This document shows positions 9,139-18,215 of a stretch of DNA of 30,478 nucleotides, one piece after another. The notes below the pieces were generated by a model. That model was not told where the DNA came from and searched no databases. It saw nothing but the letters and a program-made list of their open reading frames with translations. The translations under genes were made by a program, and so were the position numbers. The DNA is taken from the NCBI GenBank assembly GCA_016714745.1, contig JADKCG010000028.1, forward strand, positions 1 through 30,478, in the 5' to 3' direction. The DNA is from Elusimicrobiota bacterium (GTDB taxonomy: Bacteria > Elusimicrobiota > Elusimicrobia > FEN-1173). Numbering within the stretch: the stretch's first letter is position 1; every line of letters begins with the position of its first letter.

Positions 9139-10023
9139 TTGACGGGAGATAAACAGGCGAGGTCCTTTGTGGTTGCTGACCAGGGTGGGTTTATCGTGCA
9201 CGTTCAAAATGGCCCTGGGGATCGTGTGCTCGCTGATTTGGCCCATGAGGTGGGTCATATCCCGACCCTGGCCCGTTTTGGAACATCGGCCTCCCAGGGA
9301 GCTTCGGAGATGGTGGTTCAATACCGAATAATGTCCTCTCTCCCAAAAGAGTTGGCTGATCTGAGCTTGCTGGGCCTGTTGAAAGAAATAGAGGGGCTGA
9401 CGCCCATTCTGGCACAGCGGGCATGGTTGGGGTATGCGGCGGTGACGGCGTTGGCGGAAACCTTTGCGCGATCGACGACGGCGAACAAGGCGTATTGGTT
9501 AAGCCAGATCTATTCTGGCCGGGTGGAGAAGAGTCTGGTGGCGGAGGCGCTTCGGCAATCGGAGACGTCGGTGGTGATGGTGGCTGGGACAGACCTGTTG
9601 TCGAAAGGCGTTCTGGATGCGCAAGCGGTTCAGACGTTGGTAGACCTAGCGGCTTCTCGCGCCAGCGACACGGACCTGTCCTCGTTAAGGATATTGGTGG
9701 TGGACAACGGACTGTCGTCCGCTGACCTATTAAAGGTTCGGGGATCGTTGGCCGCGGGGATGATGGACGGGACCATTTTGATCGGTGGGAAACAGTTGAT
9801 GGACCGCCGGGGCGCCGTCAAGGACGGAGCGATCCAGTTTAATATCTTGAAACCGTTGCTTCCCCTGGTGGTTGGCTCGACGCCGGCCCACACCAGCGTG
9901 TTGAAAGGCGAGGCCAAGTGGGATCGGTTGGGTAAAGAAGTTCTCACGCTGGGACTACGGACCGCCATCGAAGAGATCCGGATTCAACTCAAAGGGATGA
10001 AACGGATCGCTACGAGCGCCTAA
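9139..10023 (+). CDS. Giant gene A, C-terminal piece with HExxH zinc-protease-like motif
   Basis: The frame is open from 9094, and the TTG at 9139 is unlikely to be a true start. Numbering from 9139, residues 35-41 read AHEVGHI, an HExxH zinc-binding and catalytic signature (H36, E37, H40). E57, within ASEMVVQYRI, is a candidate third ligand in the spacing typical of gluzincin-type peptidases. The preceding strand-like FIVHVQNG and the following helical region fit such a domain. The remaining 200 residues contain a segment reading LRILVVDNGLSSADLLKVRG and end in a basic tail before tandem stops TAATAA. I infer a metalloprotease-like C-terminal module on a giant envelope protein; the family is not identified, and the motif could be fortuitous. 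Confidence 0.7.
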   Translation: MTGDKQARSFVVADQGGFIVHVQNGPGDRVLADLAHEVGHIPTLARFGTSASQGASEMVVQYRIMSSLPKELADLSLLGLLKEIEGLTPILAQRAWLGYAAVTALAETFARSTTANKAYWLSQIYSGRVEKSLVAEALRQSETSVVMVAGTDLLSKGVLDAQAVQTLVDLAASRASDTDLSSLRILVVDNGLSSADLLKVRGSLAAGMMDGTILIGGKQLMDRRGAVKDGAIQFNILKPLLPLVVGSTPAHTSVLKGEAKWDRLGKEVLTLGLRTAIEEIRIQLKGMKRIATSA

Positions 10024-10045
10024 TAACACTTCCAGAATCCTGTCC

Positions 10046-10068
10046 GCCCGGGGCACTTTTACCCGGGC
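10046..10068 (+). terminator. GC-rich hairpin after gene A, possible terminator
   Basis: GCCCGGG (10046-10052) pairs perfectly with CCCGGGC (10062-10068) around a 9-base loop, 23 bases after the tandem stop codons. There is no T-run on the 3' side (CAATCAG follows), so it lacks the tail of an intrinsic terminator. It may instead protect the 3' end or act with Rho. Confidence 0.4.
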
Positions 10069-10149
10069 AATCAGATAAGAACGTAGCGTGGTGTTTCATC
10101 CCACGTCACAGGTGTCTGGTAAAACGTTGAAATAAACTACCCCTCCTCT

Positions 10150-10271
10150 CGTCATTCCGGCATGGTATTGGCCGGCCGGTCGTAGCACTCCCGGCACATG
10201 ACCCGTTCGATCCGCTGATGCGGAATCCGGCATTTTAACAGGTTCCCCGACAAAATCATCTAGGAATGACG
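10150..10271. repeat. 122-bp palindrome-ended intergenic repeat (REP/MITE-like)
   Basis: The ends are exact inverted repeats, CGTCATTCC (10150-10158) and GGAATGACG (10263-10271). The interior holds further GC-rich complementary words (GGCCGGCCGG near 10170, CCGGAATCCGG-like words near 10221). It encodes nothing. Such CGTCATTCC...GGAATGACG ends recall dispersed palindromic repeats common between genes of environmental bacteria; only one copy is in the window, so dispersal is inferred. Confidence 0.5.
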
Positions 10272-10332
10272 AATTTGATGCGTTTGTGTTGCCGCCGGTG
10301 GAAACTTCCCCGTTTTTGGCCGGTGAGTATTT

Positions 10333-10373
10333 CCCTATCGTAATAGATTGGCACAGGGCTACCGTCGATAGGG
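10333..10373. repeat. 8-bp inverted repeat in the intergenic region
   Basis: CCCTATCG (10333-10340) and CGATAGGG (10366-10373) are perfect inverted copies separated by 25 bases. They could form a stem-loop or be a split protein-binding site. No T-tract follows. The rest of 10272-10440 shows no gene or other clear signal. Confidence 0.35.
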
Positions 10374-10450
10374 TCCGGAACAGAATTTTCCAAACCTCCC
10401 AGACGGATATGCTCAGTCAACCGGAATTATCAGGTTTAATGTAAACAAAG

Positions 10451-10468
10451 TGAAACAAAGTTGTTTCA
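10451..10468. promoter_or_regulatory. Operator-like perfect dyad TGAAACAA-AG-TTGTTTCA
   Basis: Two perfect 8-base half-sites are separated by 2 bases, centred about 85 bases before the expected transcription start of gene B. The dyad is immediately preceded by a related 10-mer, GTAAACAAAG, directly repeated as TGAAACAAAG. A dimeric regulator site is the natural reading; the regulator is unknown. Confidence 0.5.
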
Positions 10469-10502
10469 AGAAATTTACAAAAATGTTTCGAGACGTTTAC
10501 AA
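10462..10502. promoter_or_regulatory. Two direct repeats, TGTTTC-R-AGA-M-R-TTTACAA, 22-bp period
   Basis: TGTTTCAAGAAATTTACAA (10462-10480) recurs as TGTTTCGAGACGTTTACAA (10484-10502), with 16 of 19 positions identical. The 22-base spacing is about two helical turns, placing both copies on the same DNA face. The array overlaps the dyad on its left and abuts the CTTAAG box on its right, so it may be cooperative regulator sites for gene B. Confidence 0.5.
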
Positions 10503-10505
10503 GTT

Positions 10506-10538
10506 CTTAAGGCAATCTTAAGGTTCATCCTATATACT
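10506..10538 (+). promoter_or_regulatory. Gene B promoter: CTTAAG-N5-CTTAAG box plus TATACT -10
   Basis: CTTAAG occurs at 10506-10511 and 10517-10522, an 11-base direct repeat typical of OmpR/PhoB-family response-regulator sites and closely resembling the PmrA-type YTTAAK-N5-YTTAAK pattern. A good -10 (TATACT, 10533-10538) lies 10 bases downstream. No sigma-70 -35 sits at the right distance, and the box covers that position, as expected for an activator-dependent promoter. A start near 10545 would give a leader of about 36 bases to the ATG at 10581. Confidence 0.55.
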
Positions 10539-10569
10539 TAGTTCGTTATGGAACCCTATATGCTCAAGT

Positions 10570-10573
10570 GGAG
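10570..10573 (+). promoter_or_regulatory. Ribosome binding site deciding the gene B start
   Basis: GGAG (within GTGGAG) lies 7 bases before the ATG at 10581. The earlier in-frame ATGs at 10548 and 10560 have no Shine-Dalgarno sequence, and 10548 is almost at the predicted transcription start. Confidence 0.55.
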
Positions 10574-10580
10574 TTACTTG

Positions 10581-13500
10581 ATGGGAAAAACACGGTCTTC
10601 AATGAGGCGTATTTTGTTGACGCCACTGCCGCACACTCCGTCGATCGAAACGGTTTTGCCGAGTCTAAATTCGGTGAAACGTGGTTTCGCGACGGCGATG
10701 GCCGCAATCATTTTTTATAGCCAGGCGGTATGTGCGGGCACGACAAGCCTCCCCCTCTTGTCGACGCACGCGGCCCCGGGCCAAACGGCCGGCGGCGGCT
10801 TGTCGAAACAAAAAAATCTCCTCGAGCGATTAATGAAACTGACGGGCGTGTCGAAAACGGGCGCGCCCTCTGTGTTCCACGAAAACGAATACAGGGACCG
10901 AATGAAGCTCACGGTGCCTGGACAAGATCCGGAAACGCTTAAACGCCAGCAGGAGGGGCAAGAAGCGAGACGTGACATCGAGAACACGAATATAAAAGCG
11001 CAAGGGATGCAATTCCCTGAATTGGATCGACCCGGATACTTAAGCCCGAAGCAGATCCTCGCGGATATCGGGCGGCTGGAAAAGGCGCTGACGCCCGGGG
11101 ACCTGGCGGCGAAGACAGTGCAAGAAGTGGTCAATAACATCAAGATGAAGATGAAGGCGGTTTTTGGGGCGGCGACGGAGTTCAATTTTTCTGTTCGAAA
11201 GAATTTCGACGGGAGTTATTCGCGGACCTACCTCATTGATGGGCGTGCGAACCGGATCGTGAACTCCAAAACACGAACCCCCCATGGGCTGGGGATAACG
11301 CAAAACATTACGAACATGCGGTATAGCCGGTCCCACGTTCTTGTTTCCATGGACATCGAACACACCGATGTGAAGGGGAGGGTGAGTTACACGAACCGTC
11401 GGATGGATTACCACGATGGGGCGAAGGCGATGGTTCAGGAGACCCAAAAAGTCAAGGAAATGTGGGAAGACACAATCACGCCCCAGGGGGAGACGACAAC
11501 GCTCCATCGATGGGACATGCAATACGACGAACAAGACAACCTGGCTCGATATCAAGAAAAGGCTGTCGACGAAAACAAAAAGGTGACCGAGCGATGGTGG
11601 TGGGGAGGATTATACGATGAAAACAAAAACCTCCTAAAATATGAGGAAATGGCGCGGGAAAAAGGATTGGATACCCATGTGACGTGGGAGGCAAATGGGT
11701 ATGAGAAAAACGATCAATGGAAGGGAAGAAAAAGTGGACAAACGGATTGGTGGGGTCGGCCAGAGTTTCATTTAACGGGGTACACGAAAAAGACTGTCGG
11801 TCCGGACGGTTTAGAACAGAAAGATGTTACTTCACGTATGACTTACAATACTTATTCAAACCTCCAACACTACGAAAGAATTCTGACCACGTGGGACGGC
11901 AAACCGACCCGGATCGTGTGGGACGGCGACTACGACGTGTATGACCGGGTTTCGGCCTACCGTCAGTTGACGACGGATTGGTTTGGTCATGCCCAGGAAG
12001 TCGAATTTTCAAAGGCCGAATACACACTCGAAGACGATCTCGTGAGTTACCGTCAAAAAACGACGGAAAACGGCGAAACAAAAGAGACGCATTTTCAATA
12101 TGGTCTTTATGATTCTCGGCACAATTTGATGGATTATTTTCAAACGGAAACGGATTCTCGTGGGCGCGTCGCGGAGAAGCATTGGACAGCGGCCGGGAAA
12201 GAATTCGGTTATAAAGAGGGGGATCTCTTAGGATACATGGAAGTGAGTAATTTCGGCCCGCTCAAAGTGAAAAAGACAGTGACGGGGATCACCTATGACG
12301 CCCTTCGCCGACAAAACGGGGGTCTGGAGAAAAAACGGGTGACTGGCATCGAATCCGATGGGGAGTACACGGATGTCACCGTGGTGACGCTCACTCAAAC
12401 GACAGAGGAGGAGGTCATTCGGCCCCAGGTGGAGCTCAACAAAGAACTCGGGTATGAAATGAATGTTATTCAAATCACTGGGAATCGTGTCCTGAGGACG
12501 ATTCATGGGACCGACAATCGCACAAACGAGGTTCTTCGGGAGCTTAACGAAACGGTGGTTCGCAGTGAAATGACGGTGACCGGTGATTTTCGTGAACGAA
12601 AAACCGAGAGCGGGTCATGGGGCGGAGAAGAGCTTGAGAAAATCACTGCGACCAAGCGGACCCATGTGGTTATGGACGGTTTTGGTCGTGCAGTGACGTA
12701 TGTCGAGGAGGTGACGGAAAACGATAACCCGGCAAGTTGGATGAAACGCATCACCGATCGGACGAGTTATAACGCGGATGGGTTATTGACGGCGAGCCAT
12801 GAGACAACGGAGAACGTGCTCAAGGTGAATGGCGAGGTGACCCGATCTCGGATGCTTTATGACCAGCAGAACCGTTTGGCCGAATACGACGTTGTTTCAA
12901 CGAACGCGGCAGAGGGGGGGATGACAGGGATTTCGGCCCATCGTCACTCAATCGGTTACAACGGTTTGGGGGACGCTACGACCTACCGCGAGAGACAAAC
13001 GAAGCTGGGGTCAACTGTCATCGAGAACATTGATTGGAGGGGAATCTACGGGGTTTTGGGGCTTGTAGGAAGCTCGAACCAAGTGACTCGCCGCACTGGA
13101 AGTCAATGGGTGGGGGGAGTGTCTCGGGATTTAGATGTGACGGAAACGACGCGAACCCAAGGGATGAAATATTTTCGGGACGGACTCTCTTTGAAATCGT
13201 ATCGGGAGGAATTAGAAAATACCTCCTCCCCTGACGCCATGCAAATCTTGGTCATGGAAGGGGCCACCTATGATGCTTTTGGTCGTATGGCGACGTTTAA
13301 ACAGAGTGTCGATCGGGTCACGGCGGACGCTTTGGGGGTCGGGGGGGTCTTAGATGAATCTAAAGCGGTTTTGCATGCGGTAACGGAAACGGAACGAACC
13401 CAAGCGATTTTTGATGCGCAAGGGGGGGTGGTGGGCTACACCGAAACCACGATTCAGCGTGATGGGCTGGGGCGACCTGCCGGCGGGTCGACATTACGCC

Positions 13501-16500
13501 GTCAAAATATTGTGTTTCATCCTCTAGGACAATTGAAGTCTTTCGAAGGGGATGAGGTCAGGTCAGATACGCCTGAAATCCTGACAGAGATATATTGGAA
13601 TGGGAGCTATGATCGTTACATGCGTTCTGCCGGTTCGTGGGAGCGGAGAGTTGAGCGATTGCCTGTGGGGGTAGGAGTGGAAATGGTAACCAAGCGGGCC
13701 GATGTGACCTACGACGATTTTGGTGAGATGGTGAGTTATAAGGACACCGTGGAGCGGACGGATTCTCCCCAAGCGGTCACAACGGTGTTGTGGGAGAACG
13801 CCACTTTTGATGTGAAGGGTAACCTTGAAGGGTATCGGGAGACCACGCGGAATTCAGCGAGGGGAATTGCGTTTGGACTGAACAACGTTAGAGTGGTGGA
13901 ACGAAGCGGAACGACGTACAACGGTCATGGTCAAGTGATGGCAATGGTTGAAACATCGATGGATTCTGCTCAGCCATCGTTGTCGGTTCGGACGGAGAGA
14001 CAAAGCAGCCTCTACGATTTGAAGGGGCGGGAAGTGGGGTCGGTTGTTGTCCGACAGGAGAGAGGGGTAAGCCGGGAGACGATGACGGACGGTGAGGTCG
14101 TGGAATCTCATTTGGATAAGTGGACGACGCTGGTTCAGGAGGGACGAGAATTTAACGATGTGGGATTGGTGACGGGCTATCGCGAGGCAAGTTTTGACGG
14201 GGCCACATTGTCGTTGGATGGCAGGGAAACGGCCTGGAACATGTTATCACCCAATCAAAAAAGGGATGTTTTGTCGGGCACGATAAAATCGGATGAGCTC
14301 GTGAATCTGACGGAACGGAATGGAATCGTCTTCAATGGTCGGGGGTTAGAGGAGTCGTATACTGATAAAACGCGGGAATTGTCCAAAAGGTTGGACCACA
14401 ACCGGAGCGTTGTTCGCACGGGTGGGGATTATAATCCCCTTCACCAGTTGGTTTCCTATTCGGAAAAAATTATGGATGACGCGGTCCCGGGGGTGACCGA
14501 AACGATGACGGTTTCGAGTAGCGAATACAATGGATTCGGGCAATTAGGAAAAAGGCATGAGGTCCGCAGTGAGGAAGGGGCGCTGATCTCTCGGTCGGAG
14601 GGGGATCGCTTCTTGATCTATGATGACGAAGGGCGAATGAAACGGGACCAATCTCGAATGGTTTCCGATAATGGGATCTCTACGCATCGAGATTATTCTT
14701 TGGAGGCATTTAACGCATTGGGCCGACCTTTGGCCGAACGCACGATTACAACCCAAACCGGCCAAAGACAAGATGGCTCGGTGGCTTACACCGTTCGGAC
14801 GGAAGTCGAAAAAAATGCGATGAGTTACGATGGAAAGGGGCGGTTGTCATTTTCCAAGGAACGGGTGGTGTCTTCGGACCGCCCCGATGTGATGTTGACA
14901 ACGGGGTGGACCGGCTCAGGGTTTAATGAAAACAATCAATTGGTATCTTCCCAAGAAGTTAAGACTGAAATAAACCCGGCGGGAGCGCACCAAACGGTGA
15001 CGTTTCGAGCCGATGTTGCGTATGACTTGAAAGGGCGGATGGAGCAATATCGGGACACGACAATCGGGACAGCGGATCAAATAACTGAAACATTGAATTG
15101 GAAGGCGTTGGGTTTCTCGGATGCCGGTCAGGTGAAAGGTGTGGAAGAGAATCGGCGTCGGGTGAGCGGGGATGTCGCCACCCCCTATGACGTAACGACC
15201 TTGGTTCAAAAAGAGGGGATGACCTACGATCTTTCAGGCAACCTGATCGCCCACACACAAAAGACCAGGGGGACGGACACTCCCGACCTGGTTTCGGAAT
15301 CCTCGTGGGGCGGAAGTTACGATGCATTAAATCGATTGATAAACTTTAAGGAGGAAACACACAACACCGATTTAACGACAGGAGGGACCGTTTTAAATAT
15401 ACAGCTCGTGCGTGATCGGCGGAACATTGCCTACGATAGAGACAATCACATGGTGGGGTACGCCGAGGTGTCCACAGATGAGAATGGAAACGACAATGTC
15501 GTGGTTTGGGCGGGGTCTTACGGGGGACGGGGTTTGTTGACGCGTTTTGAAGAAGAGAGGGAAGATCCACAAGGAAATTGGGAGGTGAAAGAGCAGACAA
15601 ATGTGACGTATGACGAGGCCGGTCGAGTTCGAAGCTATTCGCAGAATGACACAGATGCTCTGGGTGTAAAGACCTTTCTGGATCGTTTGGACACGAGGTA
15701 TGACACGCGGGGCCTTGTGTTGGGGGTGACCGAAAGAAAAGAGGAAACGCAGGTGGATGGCACAATGACTCTTTCGGAATCAACAAAATCCTCCTTGATT
15801 TACGACTCCCGCGGCCATTTATCATCAAGTCTGGATCAATCGAAAATCTCTCACTTTGACAGGGCCGGGACCCTGGTTCGAGAAAGGACGAAAACGCTGA
15901 ATTGGATGGAGGGGAGCTACAACGATTTGGGCCAATTGACAGGGTCTAATCAAACAACGGACACGCGTGGAAGCAATGGCCAATTTGTTCTGGTCGAGGA
16001 TTTAGAAATATCAAATTCCCTTTACGACATTTTAGGCCATCAAAAAAGTTTCAGTCAAGCGGAGGCGCAAGTCGGCCAGAGCGCAGAAACGTTGGTGTTA
16101 CCTACCCATTGGGTTTCTTTGGAGCCGGAACAGAAACTCGGGTGGCTTCAAAACTTAACCTTTTTGATGGAAGGGTTGCTGGTTGGATTTGATGAGTTGA
16201 GTTGGACTGTTCCGGACGTCGGCGGGAATCGTGTGTCTTGGTCAGATTTGCCTGCTTCCGAGAGGGTCCAATTGTTGGCGAGCGGAGAGTCTTTAGTGAA
16301 CGGCAAGAAATTTAATCTTGCGGAAGCGATCATCGTGGCCGAGGTTAAATCACATCAGGATTTTGATCAAAAGGAAATCCGCTATAGCCCCTATGGCGCC
16401 GTGGAACACTATGTTCGAACTGGGCATGAAAACGGGGGGGCTTTCACCACTGAATGGACGGGAACATTATTCGACCGTTACAACCGGGTGATTGAGGACA

Positions 16501-18215
16501 CTCAGACCAACTCGCGTGACGGACAGGGAGCCATAACGACCCACCGAAACGGGATAGTTTATGGGGGGAATTCTCGAATTGTTGCCCATGAGGAGCAGGT
16601 GTTTAACCAAGCCACCCCCGATTTGGAATCCAAATCGAAGGTGGCGACCCAATACGATGAGTTGGGCCGCCCGTCTTATACCCACCGGGTGACCTCTATA
16701 AACAATGTTTCGGGAACACCCTTTCCATTGCAAACAGAACGGACGCAGATTCAAGAAGATGTGCTGTTTGATGAGTTTGATCGGCCGAACTCCTACACCG
16801 AGGTCCAGTTTAGCGGGGAAACCCTTTCGTTGGAGGGGGGGCCTATGGCTGGGGACTTGGGTCAAGATCAAAAAAAGATGTTGATGGAATCAACGATTCT
16901 TCCCACCAATCAAGTTTTCCAGATTGCTTCGGTGGCAGGGGTCCTGTATAACGAAAAAGGGTCGCAGAAAGGTCTTATTGAGCAAAAGTTAAGTTTTGGG
17001 CAGGAGAGTCCAATTCCCGGGCCGCCTCCTATTGACCCGGGGGTTTCCCTTCTTCCGGCGCCCATTGACCGAATTCCAGATTTTCCTCTGGATATCTCAC
17101 CAACCCCGGCGGCGAGCCAGGCGGATTTGAAGGGGTTGACGCAATGGTTGACTGTTCTCCAGGATCATGTCGTCGGTCCCCTGGTGGGTGTGTTGGGGTC
17201 CTTGGGCGCTTGGGCTAAGAAGGTTTTGGAATTTCCGGAAGTGGCGGAAGCCGAATATCTAATCGGAAAACCAACCGAACTGACTGACGAAACTCTTGGT
17301 AAAGAAGATTTATCGCTCTCCTCCGAGAGCGGGTCTGCTTGGGGCGAGTTCGTGAAATCAGCGGCAAAAGCCGTTGGGAAATTGGCCGAGGAATTGAGCT
17401 CCTCATCCCACGCACTCACGAAAGCTGTTGGAGAAACGGCGAAATATATTTTGTGGAGAGCGTGGGGAGACGAGGTGTTGCCGATGGCGATACAGGGCGC
17501 TGTCTCTGGGATTGATACAAGCAGACCCCCGATGTTATCGGATTCGGTTCTTCCCTCCTTGACGCCCAGGTTGAGCACATTGATTGAAAAGACTGTGCTC
17601 GTTCGCACCAACATGCTTTACGATGCGTTCAATCGGGTGTCGGGTTATTTGGATATTCTGTTTAACGACCGTGAAAATGGATTGATTGTTAAAACATTGG
17701 TTCATGATATTGATTACAACGCCTTGGGTCAGCAAATAAAAATGATATCCGATATTCACCGGCTGGGGGTCGACCTGGACGATTTCCAAACCGTGACGCG
17801 GGATGGGATTGAATACAATCGAATCGGTCAGATGATCAAAACCCGGGAAGTCACAGAACAGAATGGATTGACCGTGACAACTCTCACCGGGTCAATGCTG
17901 TACGATGTAGAGGGGCGAATGATCGGTTCCACAGGTGTGATCAACAAAAGGGGCGATGAGGTCCGAGTGGTATTTCAAAAAGAGGGGAGAGACTTAACCG
18001 CGGTTGAAGAAGCGGTTCTGATGGAACTTAATCCCGGGAAATCCATGGGAGATTTGGTTGTTGATGGAATCATCGAACGTGTTCTTCGAACAGTTTTTGT
18101 CGATGACACCGTAATCACTGAAACAAAAGACATTCAATACGACACCCTCAACCGAGTCTTATCCTCCGTTGAAACGAGCTTTTTTTCGGATGGGTCCTAC
18201 ACAAAACCACGTTGA
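10581..18215 (+). CDS. Giant gene B, N-terminal piece: exported RHS/YD-like repeat protein
   Basis: The start is placed at the ATG at 10581 because of its ribosome site; 10548 is an in-frame alternative. Residues 1-52 look like a Sec signal peptide with a long n-region: VKR at 32-34, a hydrophobic stretch at 35-47, and likely cleavage after AVCA (A52/G53). From about residue 310 the chain is built of diverged YD-like units, Y-D/N-x-x-G-R/Q-L-x-x-Y-x-E, alternating with W-x-G-S-Y turns, as in RHS/YD-repeat shells and fibres. A proline-rich linker (about residues 2140-2180) is followed by about 150 residues of amphipathic helix, and then YD units resume. The TGA at 18213-18215 follows an AAAACC run; with one more A the frame continues smoothly (YTKTTLKGIS). 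The gene therefore almost certainly does not end here. No RHS core or toxin domain is present. Confidence 0.8.
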   Translation: MGKTRSSMRRILLTPLPHTPSIETVLPSLNSVKRGFATAMAAIIFYSQAVCAGTTSLPLLSTHAAPGQTAGGGLSKQKNLLERLMKLTGVSKTGAPSVFHENEYRDRMKLTVPGQDPETLKRQQEGQEARRDIENTNIKAQGMQFPELDRPGYLSPKQILADIGRLEKALTPGDLAAKTVQEVVNNIKMKMKAVFGAATEFNFSVRKNFDGSYSRTYLIDGRANRIVNSKTRTPHGLGITQNITNMRYSRSHVLVSMDIEHTDVKGRVSYTNRRMDYHDGAKAMVQETQKVKEMWEDTITPQGETTTLHRWDMQYDEQDNLARYQEKAVDENKKVTERWWWGGLYDENKNLLKYEEMAREKGLDTHVTWEANGYEKNDQWKGRKSGQTDWWGRPEFHLTGYTKKTVGPDGLEQKDVTSRMTYNTYSNLQHYERILTTWDGKPTRIVWDGDYDVYDRVSAYRQLTTDWFGHAQEVEFSKAEYTLEDDLVSYRQKTTENGETKETHFQYGLYDSRHNLMDYFQTETDSRGRVAEKHWTAAGKEFGYKEGDLLGYMEVSNFGPLKVKKTVTGITYDALRRQNGGLEKKRVTGIESDGEYTDVTVVTLTQTTEEEVIRPQVELNKELGYEMNVIQITGNRVLRTIHGTDNRTNEVLRELNETVVRSEMTVTGDFRERKTESGSWGGEELEKITATKRTHVVMDGFGRAVTYVEEVTENDNPASWMKRITDRTSYNADGLLTASHETTENVLKVNGEVTRSRMLYDQQNRLAEYDVVSTNAAEGGMTGISAHRHSIGYNGLGDATTYRERQTKLGSTVIENIDWRGIYGVLGLVGSSNQVTRRTGSQWVGGVSRDLDVTETTRTQGMKYFRDGLSLKSYREELENTSSPDAMQILVMEGATYDAFGRMATFKQSVDRVTADALGVGGVLDESKAVLHAVTETERTQAIFDAQGGVVGYTETTIQRDGLGRPAGGSTLRRQNIVFHPLGQLKSFEGDEVRSDTPEILTEIYWNGSYDRYMRSAGSWERRVERLPVGVGVEMVTKRADVTYDDFGEMVSYKDTVERTDSPQAVTTVLWENATFDVKGNLEGYRETTRNSARGIAFGLNNVRVVERSGTTYNGHGQVMAMVETSMDSAQPSLSVRTERQSSLYDLKGREVGSVVVRQERGVSRETMTDGEVVESHLDKWTTLVQEGREFNDVGLVTGYREASFDGATLSLDGRETAWNMLSPNQKRDVLSGTIKSDELVNLTERNGIVFNGRGLEESYTDKTRELSKRLDHNRSVVRTGGDYNPLHQLVSYSEKIMDDAVPGVTETMTVSSSEYNGFGQLGKRHEVRSEEGALISRSEGDRFLIYDDEGRMKRDQSRMVSDNGISTHRDYSLEAFNALGRPLAERTITTQTGQRQDGSVAYTVRTEVEKNAMSYDGKGRLSFSKERVVSSDRPDVMLTTGWTGSGFNENNQLVSSQEVKTEINPAGAHQTVTFRADVAYDLKGRMEQYRDTTIGTADQITETLNWKALGFSDAGQVKGVEENRRRVSGDVATPYDVTTLVQKEGMTYDLSGNLIAHTQKTRGTDTPDLVSESSWGGSYDALNRLINFKEETHNTDLTTGGTVLNIQLVRDRRNIAYDRDNHMVGYAEVSTDENGNDNVVVWAGSYGGRGLLTRFEEEREDPQGNWEVKEQTNVTYDEAGRVRSYSQNDTDALGVKTFLDRLDTRYDTRGLVLGVTERKEETQVDGTMTLSESTKSSLIYDSRGHLSSSLDQSKISHFDRAGTLVRERTKTLNWMEGSYNDLGQLTGSNQTTDTRGSNGQFVLVEDLEISNSLYDILGHQKSFSQAEAQVGQSAETLVLPTHWVSLEPEQKLGWLQNLTFLMEGLLVGFDELSWTVPDVGGNRVSWSDLPASERVQLLASGESLVNGKKFNLAEAIIVAEVKSHQDFDQKEIRYSPYGAVEHYVRTGHENGGAFTTEWTGTLFDRYNRVIEDTQTNSRDGQGAITTHRNGIVYGGNSRIVAHEEQVFNQATPDLESKSKVATQYDELGRPSYTHRVTSINNVSGTPFPLQTERTQIQEDVLFDEFDRPNSYTEVQFSGETLSLEGGPMAGDLGQDQKKMLMESTILPTNQVFQIASVAGVLYNEKGSQKGLIEQKLSFGQESPIPGPPPIDPGVSLLPAPIDRIPDFPLDISPTPAASQADLKGLTQWLTVLQDHVVGPLVGVLGSLGAWAKKVLEFPEVAEAEYLIGKPTELTDETLGKEDLSLSSESGSAWGEFVKSAAKAVGKLAEELSSSSHALTKAVGETAKYILWRAWGDEVLPMAIQGAVSGIDTSRPPMLSDSVLPSLTPRLSTLIEKTVLVRTNMLYDAFNRVSGYLDILFNDRENGLIVKTLVHDIDYNALGQQIKMISDIHRLGVDLDDFQTVTRDGIEYNRIGQMIKTREVTEQNGLTVTTLTGSMLYDVEGRMIGSTGVINKRGDEVRVVFQKEGRDLTAVEEAVLMELNPGKSMGDLVVDGIIERVLRTVFVDDTVITETKDIQYDTLNRVLSSVETSFFSDGSYTKPR

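Noticed and set aside
10333..10373. Intrinsic terminator
   Set aside because: The 8-bp stem has a 25-base loop and no T-run, and lies more than 300 bases after gene A.
10548..10580. ATG at 10548 as the start of gene B
   Set aside because: It lies about 10 bases from the -10 element and has no ribosome site; the ATG at 10581 has GGAG at ideal spacing. A leaderless start at 10548 remains possible.
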